From assembly GCA_023634235.1 (NCBI GenBank), contig JAMKCF010000011.1:7793218-7857217 (forward strand): a stretch of DNA of 64,000 bases, given 5' to 3'. This document shows, one piece after another, positions 1 to 11,826 of the stretch (its first letter is position 1; the number at the start of each line of letters is the position of its first letter). Under the pieces are notes generated by a model. That model ran no database searches, was not told the origin of the DNA, and saw only the letters and a program-made list of their open reading frames with translations. The position numbers were made by a program, and so were the translations under genes. Origin of the DNA: Pisaster brevispinus. Taxonomy: Eukaryota; Echinodermata; Asteroidea; Forcipulatida; Asteriidae.

Positions 1-3000
1 TTATATATATAAACAAACAAATAAATGAATACAAAAATTTATAAATAAATAAAATAAATAAATAACATAAATAAATGCAACAATTCCAAAACATGTCATT
101 GCCCCTGCTCGCCCCGCCCCCCCTTCCCGGAATTTACAATGTCTGGTTCGCCACTGTACACACAACTGTACAAATCACGAGTGTGACGCGAGTCAAGGCA
201 ACCACGTTACGAGTACGCAAGCGTACATGCGTCCCAGTAATGCCGGACAACTCCGCAACTGAACACATGAAATCAATTGGTCTATGCCATAGGTTACATT
301 GGGAATATAAGCAACTATGTTAAAACAAGGTGGTAAAGTGTGTCCAAATTAAATTTCTGAAGAATATACAATGTAATTGCATAAATTTAAATAACAAGCT
401 GTAAGTCAATTCGCAGTGTCAATCTTGAGGCTAATTCATCGTTTACTCTTTCAGAAAAACAACTGAACATTAGTTCCAACAGGCATTTGCATGAGCAGAA
501 GTTTCAACGAATACGTTGGACGTTCTCCAGAAGGGCATATTTAATTTCTGCCCCAAAATAACCCGAAGCTTTTGTCTCTACTACCCAGGGACGGCACTCT
601 TGAAGCAAGTTGAAAATAATTAACAACTCACAAAGCATCCAGGGTCTGAACAGAAACTACTAAACTATAACTTTCAATTTCGTGCTTACCTGTTTGATCT
701 TAGTGGACCGCCTGTGCTTTTTTCTGAAGCCGCAAATATGTCAACCTTAGTCTTTTGTGCAGGTCGTAATGCCCGAGTCTCTTTTTCCTCCTCGAAAACA
801 GTTTGGGTTGTTGTTTTTTTGTACAACCGCAGAAATGTTCACAAACTTCCTTCTCGCCCCAACCTTTCCACCGAGGGCAAAATGTCTATGTCTCGGCGTC
901 GTTTTCTGACTTTTCCCACTCGAGTTTGCTGACCAGCAGGCCCCAACGCGCCGTAATTGTGTAGTTTGACAAGTTCAAAAATGATTCATGGATTTAAGAG
1001 CTGAGGGCGTAGATTACCGAGCAGCCAGCATCAGCCCCTCTCTCCAAACTCTTTGTATCAATACCAGATAAATTTCCCAGCCGTTGCTGCCTATACAAGC
1101 CGGTGTAGCTCGTTGTTTGGTCTGAGTTTCTCAGTCCACAAACCTCCCACTCTGCTGGTACACCTCAGGCCGTGACGAGATCAGCGGTTTTATCCCCGGT
1201 CTTTTCGGACGGTTTTTAAGTACCAGGTCCTCAGGTATCCCGGGCTAAGGAGGCCGTTCGACAAGCGGCTCAAGTTCCGGCTGACATGTCACTGTAACCC
1301 AAGATCACTTTTCAGAATCAGTGTACCGTGATCCCGCTGTCGCACCATGGCCCCTCTGTGGTGTACGATGGTAGCAGTGTCAGCCGTTCGGAAGTTTAAA
1401 CAGTTTGGGGTCCCATAATGAAGGGAGTGATTGCCCGACGCTATTTACATTTCTTTCTTTGGGGAAAATCTGATAACTGGTGAATTTGACCGAATTTGTT
1501 GAGTTTGTGCGACGTGTTCAATGCTAAAAATGAGCAAAATCTATCATGAGTAATCCCCGAACAACATCCAAACAATTGAAGATAAATGTTAAGTGCATAC
1601 ACATTTAAAAGAAAAACAATTGAAACTATGCTAACAAAATATTGGCACAAAAAAACTATGAGGAATATAAGTTTCAGAATTCATTTATGAAAAAAAAACC
1701 ACCTCAGAATTTTAGTTTAAGATTACAGAAGACAAAATACATGTAGAGAAAAACTCATAAAGATCGAGCCCTCTGAAACAGCCATTTGAGCTCATGGAGT
1801 CAGGTCGAGATTCCAACCCAGTTCCAATCTCAACTAGCTTTTAAATAATGCATTCTTGAAAACCTGAGTTATTTGTGTTTTGTTTTTCAGTGACATGTAC
1901 CTATAATTCATGTTACAGGTACGGCAAGTTTACGCATTCCAGTTAGTTATTTTTCTTTATAATTATGCGTAAATGAATACGCAGCCATGTTTACAAACAT
2001 AGTTATTCCTTTTCCTTTCCCATAAATGACATCTTTAAACCCCATAAACGTATACAAGGAGAACTTTGTTCTCAACGGAATTCAACAAATTTTGAATCAT
2101 AATTATTGTTTCACTCACTTAAACTGAACTTGACTCTCTGGCAATCCCCTGCGGATCACCTTATTGCCTGAACCATGAGCACGCTATCCAGAGGGGGGCT
2201 AATCCCCGGGGTCACGCTGTTTAAATCACCCCAGAGAACAAGAACACAAAAATGACTAATTTATTTCCTGCAAGTGCAAAACAAACACAGATAGCATCCG
2301 CAGCTTAATCATTAACAAAGCGCCCGAGTCGTAACATCCGGGATCTTCGGGGATATCGGCATTTCCTGCGTGACGATTGGAGAGAGCGCCCTCTTTCCTC
2401 CTGAGGTCTATACTAAAAGGGCTCTAAAAGTCCAAACCTCGGCTTATAAAAATAAAAATGGAAAGGCCCATTATAAACAAGCCTCTTTCAAACTATTGTT
2501 TAATCATTGCTTAGATGGGTACGTGTATTTATAATAAGTATTTGCTTTGTGCGGTGGTAGAACATCCCGCTAAAGAATATATCACCGTACATTTTTTTCT
2601 GGCCGCAAGTTTACCACCCCTCCCCCAACCGCTCTCTCAAGAAAATGCGTCTGGAGGAAAGTATGTTAAGAAACATTGTGAATTCTTACTGACCAGTGAG
2701 GATTGTTATTTTTGGTTGTTGTTTAGAATGCGATTACTTACTTAAAAACACACATTTTTCTCAGTGGTAAACAGTGTCTAAGTCCTGGGTCCATAAAACT
2801 CAAACAGCCCGGGGCTGCTTTGTTTAGTTGACGTTTATTGTTACTGGTTGATGCGGTTTCAAACTCTCTGGCTAATTAAAACTCCGCTAGTGTTTCGTTG
2901 GGACCCCCCTTGACCAGATAAATATTTGTGCAAACACTTGTGTTGTATTTCCATATTCCGGACCCTCCTGTCGGTTTCCACTTCCCACTGTACTTAAAGA

Positions 3001-3176
3001 TCGTCTGATTGCTAGCATTCTTGAAATTTCTGATTACGATCTGTGGTTATGATCTGCAAATCGTAAAAAGAAGACCACAGAAAGTTTCTGTTTCATGTGA
3101 ACCTTGGATTTAATTCCATTTTGTTCAAATTGTGCTTCCATGGTGGTTTCGGGAGATTAATTTAGACCGGGTGCAA

Positions 3177-3310
3177 TTTGGCGGCTACGGCCACGGTTGC
3201 GACTGTTTGCTAAGGGTGTTGCGACCGTTCTATACTTCAACGCATGTTGACACCATGATCCAGCCGTAGCCGTAGCCGTAGCCGTAGCCGTAGCCGTAGC
3301 TGCCAATTCG
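3177..3310. repeat. GTAGCC hexamer run in a palindromic repeat
   Basis: About six tandem copies of GTAGCC (3263-3300) face a complementary GGCTACGG stretch about 80 bp to the left, so the segment can fold into a hairpin. A related diverged sequence with the same flanking phrase (GCTAAGGGTGTTGC) lies at 63.54-63.65 kb. This is therefore a dispersed element rather than a lone microsatellite. Confidence 0.6.
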
Positions 3311-5756
3311 GACACTGCCTTGCCATGCTTGCCATTTCATGTGCCTGGTAAACATTATCGTGACCGAGGTAACTAGACACCGTGGATCCCTTGAGATTGC
3401 CGCCACCGCTGAGGATAAACACTGGAAATATGCACGTGTTTATTATCAGCCAATGAGAGATCTTTCAGTGACCCCAGTGGGGGCGCTGTTTGAGCTCGTG
3501 ACGCCATTTTGTTGCAATGGGGTCTTTTGCTCGAAGCGTGGAAATTTTATGATCATCAATCTTATGACATGCTCCCTGTATTGGGAGTGGTTAGCAAATT
3601 ATGCATACAAATCTTATACGCACTGACAAAAGGTGCTGTCTAAATTTCTATTTGTCCTCATTTTGCATTGCATAGTGAAGTGAATTTACACTTTAAGTAT
3701 AGTTAATTGTGTACGAAATAAATATGAACGTATGCAGGGCCTTGATGTAAACCTGAATTGTTTTGCCGTACCATGGGTAAAAATGTGCACTAAATATTCT
3801 CCAATCAACTGATTTCGCTAACGTACTGAAAATCTGCTCACATTTTGTGCACCAATAAGTGCGTAAAACATTCACAAAACAAAGTATTGCTTTTATTACA
3901 TATAAAATTTAAGACCAATGGAAGCATATTGATGGAAACCCTTGTGGTGACTTACGTAAAATTCAGCTGATAAACACCCAGTCGGCTTTTATCTGACAAC
4001 TCGATTTGTCCTTGAGTTGTAAATGTTTATGTTGTACCCAAATAGGCCAATGGCGAGAATAATTCGCTTTCACAAGCCTCTAAAACGGCTCTTTAAATTG
4101 GGGTTGTAATCTCAATTGTTTCATTAAACTTGGGCTCAAACCGTGCTTTAAAGATGACCAATTATCCATTGATTCCTTTTTGTATTTAGTTGACTTTAAA
4201 AACCCTAATCTTTATAGCTGACTTTTCACTTTCACTTCAGACAGTAAATCATGAACTCCTGGGTCTAGGGGCCTCCACTTCCACATCCCATCCGTACCAT
4301 TTAGATCAGTCGACTTAATAGCAAATGAGTCACGCAAATACTGAACGCATTGGAATTCCCCGGTGGGTAATAATCAAACAAAAGGGCCCGCTAGACAAGC
4401 AAGATAAGATTGAAACAATGATGAAGAGCACATAGTCTGAAGCCGCCCCGGATAATGGGAGCATGTTCCCCCCACACCCCATCGTCATGTGTGCTTCGCC
4501 CCCCAGTTTTAATGGAAGCGCAAACCCCCGTGGGTTGACAAGCTCACACGTGCGAGCAGTCGTCGGCGCTATACATGAGTGGGCAGTGTAATCATCAATA
4601 TTTTTAGCTGAAACATTCCGGTAAAGCAGAACCATGGAGGAACCACCCTATGCTGATAATAGTTCACTTGATTGAGAGTGACAGCAGCAATGAGAACGCG
4701 TTTAGACCCGGGTTGGGCTTTCATAATTGCCCCCCTTTTGTCTGATGTAAAGTCGCGACAGGCGCCAGGCGCCATCATTGACTTGTTGTTAATATACACT
4801 GCTCATCGTATTGTTTATACCATGGAGAAAGAACGTCCTTCCTCCGTTATTACTATGGTGCAGAATCAAATCGTCCGTGTATGATTCTCTTCCTCGATTG
4901 AATTGCATTGAATTCGAAAACCAAATACAAGTTGATTTCGACACTTATAACTTCAGAGCCAAATCCAACCACACCAGCCCCAAACAACTGGACAACTCAT
5001 TCCAAGACATACAAAGTAGGCCTACACAAACACACCGTAAAGAGATGAGTAATGGAGAACAACGGGAAAGGGAACTGAAAAGCAAAAACAAATCGTAGTC
5101 CAACCATTGTGTTAAAATAAAAGTCATCGTTGATAGACAACCTTTAAAAACTCCAACAAAGGTGGCGCTATTCCATTTTGCGTCTGCGAGGGTGCACAAC
5201 ACTTGGAGCTTCCCATATCAACAAATGCTAAAAAAGAAAATGTTAAAAATTACTCAAAATAAATTTTTGTTTTAAATCTCACAGCCATTACAGGTATATT
5301 ATTTGCTGACAACTAAACTAATTGTTTTATTTTATGCATCAATTTAAGTTTAAGCGTTTGAATTTTCGAGCGAATAACGTTTTTTTTAAATTGCCAGCCT
5401 TCATTTTGAACAAAAATGGCCCTGCGTTCGTTAGCAAACTACAACATCTTTTTTTAGAGGGCTAGTGAATGCTCCCGAGTGGAATTCAGCAAGAGGCACA
5501 ATATTGGAAAATTTTACAACAGTCCTTAACAGTCATGAACTTCAATTCTTTCATATAAAGACAAAGTTGGGGGCTTATATTCATAAGGCTATGATGTACA
5601 AGTAAGTCAAGGGGTCCTTGTCCTACCAAATGTGATTAAAATCGTTTTGATGATACGTTAATTTGATGATCAGAAATTGCAGTCACGAAGCTAGCATTGA
5701 CATTACCCCCATGCAGGAGTATTTGAACTACACATGTAATTTTGTAAGTAAAATAA

Positions 5757-6125
5757 CCAGGAAGGTATCGTTTGGTAAACACTCTTAAAATTAGTGGCAA
5801 TAAAAACTTACTTGGTTAGAAGTACAGAAGCTTTCGATAGTTTAAAGCATTTTGAGAAAACAGTTCACTTCAAAGTAATGTGGTTGTATAAAATGATATC
5901 AGTAACTGTCAGAAACGTTTTTCAGATTGTGTAGGGCTATTCCTATTATAGGGATTATTCTTCCTGCGTGGACACATTCGCACCGGATTTTCGGCGATAT
6001 CTCAAAAACGCGACCTTTTGAAATGAAATTTTCACAGTTTTATTGTACATGTGTTAACATCTACCTTCATATAGGATTAAAACAATCGAACGGTTCCGAA
6101 AAGCAAAGGTAAACTCTGTCTTTAA
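5757..6125 (+). repeat. TTAA-type MITE-like repeat, copy 1 of 4
   Basis: This repeat of about 370 bp is shared with 28.09-28.46, 37.28-37.68 and 50.79-51.18 kb. Shared landmarks are CACTCTTAAAATTA near the left end, TTTTCGGCGATATCTCAAAA in the middle and an AAAGGTAnACT...TTTAA right end. No coding capacity is seen. The best-preserved copy, at 50.8 kb, has TTTAAAGG-like inverted ends, as expected of a non-autonomous element inserting at TTAA. Confidence 0.65.
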
Positions 6126-6699
6126 AACGTCCAATGTGGGGAAAACTTCGTACGGTGACCGTATAGCATCGCACGGTGAGTGTACAAGTTAAACAGAAGT
6201 GACCCGAAATCGGTTCCAATGAGCCAAGATTCTGCGTCAATTCAATCATTTCTGGTTCAATCTCACACAGATTCCGGGTCAAGCTGACCCGGAAATGGGC
6301 CGAGCCAAACGTGACCCGGATCCTGACGCGGGAGTTTTTAAGTGTACAAAGGTAGCAAAACTGTCAAATTATAGATTATGTGTTATCAGATGACTGCATG
6401 TTTCCCACTAAAGGAAGACAGTAAACCGTTTTGAATAGGTACATTCCTTGAAACCATAACGTAAAAATACAAAGCCGTTCAAAAAATTTCTGTTATACTG
6501 GCGTATCTAGTAACTATCTGTACAATGGTACCAACATTACTGACAAAGTTTAGGTTTGAAACGTCACAGATTGTGTAAAATTCAACGTGCAACTTTAAAT
6601 TGTCAGCCGATAAGGCCCTTATTCAATAATAAACCAGCATGTCTCATTGCAGAAACAATCAAGCTTCGATTTCAGACCTGAATTTATGTCTAGTTCAAT

Positions 6700-9600
6700 T
6701 CACTGATCAAAGCGGGTTTCTGATTGCTCATCCATCAAGAAACTGAAGTAGGGATAGCTAGGCACAAACTGCTCACTGGTGAAATAGTTCACCCCACTCC
6801 TATCTTTGGGCATCAGTCTGCTCATTGCCGCAGCTTCTTCGTAACTAGGCGGCGGAGTTTCATCCGTAGGAGCTGCAAGGGAAGTAAAAGACATACCACT
6901 CTAATTTTAACCCTAAGTATATCACATTTGTAATATATAACACGCCTTATGTCTTAAGTATAAACCACAGAGTGCTTAATAAAGAAATAAAGTATAAGAA
7001 AAAACGATTAAAATCGTCAAAGGGGGACTAAAAACAAAACCACTATATACAACAAGAAGCAATAAAAAACACTACGTTAAAAATATGGAATTAGGTTGTA
7101 TATTTAATATTTAATGTAAATAATTTTAGAATATTTTATCTGACTTTACATTGGGCCCTCTCTTACAACCAATTGACTTTAAAGCCTTAACTTGTAGTCT
7201 ACACTTCTATTGGTGATAAACAAACCGCGATAGTTTGCCTGGACAGCCGAATGTTGGAAAAACATTCAATCGTGTTATTTAACAATTAATGTTGTGACCG
7301 AATTAAACATTTCTGCAAACTTTCAAATTAACATAAAACATCTCGTGACTGGTTGCGCTGTATTCAGCTAATTCAACACTATTTTTGAACATTTTTATTT
7401 TTGTGTAACATTGTTACAAACGCGTGGCTATCTGTTTTTGCTTTGCGTTTATGGCTTCCCATAGTTTTCCAATATTGGTTGGTAAAAACTCGGGCTGTGA
7501 GACGTTGCAAAAGAAAGGTCTGTTGGCATTCCGTGGTATATCCAATACCCTCACTGGTGACACGATGGGATCTGAACCAACAAGAATAACACAGTGAGCT
7601 TGAGCCCAATGCTCTACTCAGCGAGCGCACTCTGGATACGTCCTGTGCATGGCCGTAACAATGGGGGCGGGGGCGAACGCCACCAAAATATATATACAAA
7701 TTAAAAAGCCACCCCAAATCAAAAAAGAAGAAGAAAAAGGTCTTGTGTGGCCTGACCAATTACTGGGTCAGCATGGCCCTGAATCTGTGTCAACATGACC
7801 CAGGTATGGGTTAAAACTGACACAGAATCAGTGTTAAAATCCCATGTTTTAAAACAGTTACCGGAGCAGCCTGATGACCCAGAAATTGGAAACCGGATAC
7901 CTGTCAATTCCGACCTGGGGGCTTTTGGAGCGTAAACATGGAACTGTAATGTAACATATGTTTATCTCTGGCTTTAATTTCGAAATGTTTACCCGCGTTC
8001 GGCTGTTCTCCGGGGTATGGCGGCGGCTCGGTCTCTGCTCTGGTCCGTGTGGCTGAAGTCCTTAGTGGTACGTTGCCTATCTGTATCGTGAAGTTTGTCT
8101 CACGATTTGAACTCAAGAACTGTTCAGAAATGTACGCAAAGTAACACAAAAAGTGTGCGTGAATAATTTAATACAAAACATGATCTTGAAAATTATACAG
8201 CATTGGAACACATAGCTACTACAGTATCTACGGTAGATTCACGATACCTCTCAGTTTTCAGTCCCACAGTCCCGAGTCAGCACAGAAAGCATTCTTTTGA
8301 TTGAACCTGAATGAGCTCTAGCCAGAGACATGAGAGAGCGCTATTGTACAATGAAAAGAAGGGGTTTTCGAGTGACGGCATGCACCTTTAAGATCTGGGC
8401 CCAATCCATAGAGCTGCTTAAGCACAAAAAGTAGTTATTATAAGCACAAAGCAATATTGGTTACCAGAAATAGGTTACCAGCTAAAATACCATTCCATAT
8501 GTACAATTTGTGACTGGTTTCCTGCTAAACTGTGCTTGGAACAAAATTGTTAAACAATAATCTCAGTGAAATTGGCCCTGTGATGTTCCTACCTTAACAC
8601 GGTAGAGCACGTCGATGATGCTGCATCCGGGTAGACCCGATGGTGGCACTGGAGGGATTCGCAACGGGCCGATGCTGAAGTCTGTCACGCTACCTCGCGG
8701 ACATCCTACAGAAGCACTCGCCATTGCCAAGGTGTTCTCTTTGACTTTTTGATGGGATTTTGAATGGAATGTTATGATCTATTATACAAAAAATAATAAA
8801 TAAGGAGAAATTGCAGCTTGAAACAACACAAGCATGGTCAACGGAATGAAATGTCTACTTCATGTGTTCTTTTTTTTATAAGAAGGAGGTGTTTGCATGA
8901 GATGTGAGGTGTGTTTGAAGAAGTGGACGGTGCCCATGCCTCTCGCCCTTCTTTGCCTCTCGCCCTTCTTTTCCTCTCTTCCTCCAATACTTTCCCATAC
9001 AATGGTTTCTCCCATGACGGGAAGGGCCTTGGTGAGGGACAAAAGACTATTGTTTGTTATACCAAAACACATGCTAGAAAACCCGTCTATCTTTTATATA
9101 ATTTTAATTTTTGAATCCTTTTTCCTTTGACTTTGTCCCCTTTTTCTGGTATATTGGCATCGGTTGATATTGTTGGAAATCAAATTAATGACGTAAGACG
9201 ATCATCATCGTCGAAATGTTTGTCACCAACCTGCAATAACTTGCCGTATAAAGTCATACGCTCAGTATTGTCGCGGTTGTCCACCCGTCCAGTAAGGACT
9301 AAGCTTTCCCCTGGAACGTACCCTTGCTTTGACAGCCCAACGGAAATCTCGTCGCTGACCATACATGTGCAGACGCAACAGGATTGTAGTTCTGCATTCG
9401 CGTTCACTGCCAACTGCGTGGAAAGGATTACAGTTTTTAGCGGGAAAAACTGTTGTGGTATTGCGAGTCAACTAGAATTAATTTGCTATCTGTTGTAGTT
9501 GACTATTTAACTTTTCTTCGCTGTGCGAGGTTACTGACCCTTTGCGCCATGTCACACGAGGCTACTGACTGCCACGTTTTGGGGAGTCAATTTGTAATGA

Positions 9601-11826
9601 TTATGGTAAGCGTGTAAGCGCCGTGTGGCCTGAAATCCACACGGAGGAGGTTGACTCCCGGAATAGCATAACCCAAGATTATTGTGGTGATGATGTCACT
9701 TGAATTGGATCAATAGAGGTAATTCCAACCCCAAATTCACACCCTTCTCATATCACTCCATTATAAATGCCTCAAAATAATTCACTTGATATATCAATGC
9801 CTTCAGAAATGTAAACCAAAATATACGTCAATCCCGAAATTGTACCCTCTCTTTATTGGTTTGTTGTCTCCCTATTGAGGAAAACAAGCCACGAGAGGGC
9901 GGTAGGCTTGCTAAAAGCAATCTTCTGACTACATTGGCGACAGTAAAATACTATCATCCATTTCTGTGATGTTCCGGCTTTCACTCTCTAAAAGTCAATC
10001 AAACCTTGGCTTCAGGAATGGTGTTTAAATCCAATGTTGGCCCGAGCATGCTGAATAGCCTCTCGGTCTTGAACTCTTTGTCCAACAATGTCCTCTTGAG
10101 CGACACTGCGGCCTTGGCTTTGTACCTCACGAAACCATATTTGCCTTCGAATGTGGCTGGAAGGTGATCGCGGGGGAGGTGGAATTCAAATGGATAGCCG
10201 TGCGTTCCTGGAGGGACGTGTAAATGCTGAGAACGTAGCCCTGCAATTAATTTGAAAGCATTAATAAGAATAAGAATAATCAAGAAAGATACCAAAGACA
10301 AAAGTAATCGCTACTTAAAAAAAAAAACCACCACAGTAGGCCTAACATTACATTTTCACAGGTTTGTTATCTCATGTCCGTTGGTTCTCATAAAGTGCAC
10401 GCGGACACTTCTCTCTTAGGGCCATGTCACACGAGGCAATTTACAGGCAACCAGTTCTAGGCAATCGCCAAGAAAAAAAAGGCATTTAAATTTCAATGTT
10501 CGTATTATTTCCATCAGGATTGTAAGACACCGTCAGAAAAATAACTCCTGTTCAACAAAAGTGTTCCTTTTTCATGCAGTGCTGTTGGTTGCCTCGAATT
10601 TGCCAGTAGAAATTGCCCAGTGTAACCGGGCCCTTACAGTTACTGAAATGTTTCGATGCGTCTTTGCTACAAAACTACCTGCTTGAAAGATATGGACAAT
10701 CTCATCGAAGTATATCTCGGTGAGGCTGTGCGTAGAATCGTCAGTTGACCAATCGGTCTTAGCTTTTCCCTTGAACCGCACCCACATTTCTATGAGATGG
10801 TGGATTGATACGAAATAAAATGTGTCAATAATGATTCTGTGATTCAGTGCATTTATTACCAAAGTATGACCCTAGCGTGCACGACACAAGGAAAGTTGAG
10901 AAAAATGTAAAGCTATTTTTACACAATAGAGTTAAAAAGATGGTCGTTGGTGGGGAAACTTCCATGGAAATAGTTTTGCCTAAAATGCAAAGACTTTTGA
11001 GAAAATTAGCAAACAATTGAAATCCGATGTTGAACAGTCAAAACAGTGAAAGGGTCTTTTACTATTTTCTTGTGACTCTGATGACCGATTGAGCTTAATT
11101 TTCACAGGGTTGTTAATTAAAGTAACCAAAGTGTGAATGCTGGTCTTTGACAATAACAAATGTTGTCCACAAGTTTTGCAGCTGTATGAAATTGGACCCT
11201 AGTCAGGACGTGCAAATAACCATGCCAAAAATAAAAAATAAGTAGAACTCTTTATGGTTGCCCTGAAGGGACATCGGACATATATATACGTAAATTTATA
11301 CGTAGCTATGCACGATTTGTGCCCAAAATTGCAAATATTAACATTAACATTTACGTAAATAGCTACGTAAGTATAAATGTTCGAGGTTAGACTCTAAATT
11401 ATCGCAAAAAGCTGCTTTTGTTACATCAGTACATGTATGAAACCTGTTTATGTTTGTAATCTTGTCATTTAGCCTTCGAGAACGACTCTGCTAAGGTCGA
11501 AACGTCAGGCCACTAACTATTTGTTTCCATTTATACCATAGGTCCTTTTGGTTGGTAAGCAGTTTGCAACAGCTAATACTATTTTTCAATCTAAATTATC
11601 GAAACATTTCCAAAATCACACACGCACACTTGTTTCCCCCTCAATATTGTGTTCTCCCCGATAGTGCATCAGAACCGATTATACGATACCCACTCTGGAC
11701 ACTCTTCAATCCAACAACATCACTTCTGTCCACTTGCAGGACAACCTTCCCTCTGATGACGTCACCGGAAGAAAACACCACCTTGCTACTGTCAAAAACA
11801 ATCTTCATATTTTTCAGTCTGCCCAT
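6700..11826 (-). CDS. Alpha-arrestin (ARRDC-like), gene A
   Basis: Arrestin-domain protein of 382 aa, predicted to link membrane cargo to NEDD4-family ubiquitin ligases in endocytic sorting (family knowledge). Minus-strand exons: 11826-11694, 10789-10679, 10240-10005, 9413-9231, 8778-8593, 8119-7993, 6872-6700. All junctions have GT/AG, with intron phases 1,1,0,0,0,1 as in genes B, C and E. Exons 1-3 give the arrestin N domain (MWVRFKGKAK; FEGKYGFVRYKAKA). Exons 4-6 give the C domain (CCVCTC; GYVPGESLVLTG; IPPVPPSGLPGCSIIDV). Two PPxY ligase-binding motifs are present: PPPY at 315-318 (exon 6) and PPSY at 333-336 (exon 7). It is the most divergent member and has the shortest exons 2 and 6. 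Exon 5 is inferred from alignment to the paralogues plus splice sites. ARRDC2, 3 or 4 cannot be distinguished. Confidence 0.88.
7240..7620. repeat. Dispersed repeat in gene A intron 6
   Basis: The segment starting CCGAATGTTGGAAAAACATT and including ATTGTTACAAACGCG and a TTTTGGCTTCCCAT-like phrase also occurs, diverged, at about 24.52-24.85 kb in gene C intron 1. No coding potential or clear termini were found. Confidence 0.45.
11253..11390. repeat. Solo, degenerate terminal repeat of the AAATATTTACG foldback family
   Basis: The sequence begins TATGGTTGCCCTGAAGGGAC, close to the terminal inverted repeat of the 32.6-33.9 kb element, and continues with degenerate ACGTAAAT-type repeats. No second terminus is visible, so this looks like a truncated copy. 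It sits in gene A intron 1. Confidence 0.5.
11472..11510 (+). ncRNA. Degenerate hammerhead-like fold (Penelope-type)
   Basis: Stem I would be GCCU (11472-11475) with AGGC (11507-11510). Stem II would be GAC with GUC, closed just before a GAAA box, followed by CGUC as cleavage context. The core reads UCGAGAA instead of CUGAnGA, so activity is not expected. The layout matches the motifs near 28.8, 55.5 and 63.1 kb. Confidence 0.3.

Larger units (their letters stand above)
1..6699. other. Intergenic, downstream of arrestin gene A
   Basis: No coding region could be supported. All open frames are short and show no recognisable domain. The stretch holds A/T-rich simple sequence at the left edge, a GTAGCC hexamer run near 3.26 kb and a TTAA-type repeat at 5.76-6.12 kb. 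Around 690-940 the minus strand ends in a good splice donor (CAG followed by GTAAGCAC near 689). It could be an untranslated first exon of a gene running off the left edge, but nothing else supports this. Confidence 0.5.

Noticed and set aside
714..932. 72-codon plus-strand frame
   Set aside because: No domain. The minus strand here looks more like a possible untranslated exon with a donor near 689, but there is no second exon to support it.
7379..7759. 126-codon minus-strand frame
   Set aside because: Lies within gene A intron 6 over a dispersed repeat and starts in a poly-T tract; no domain.
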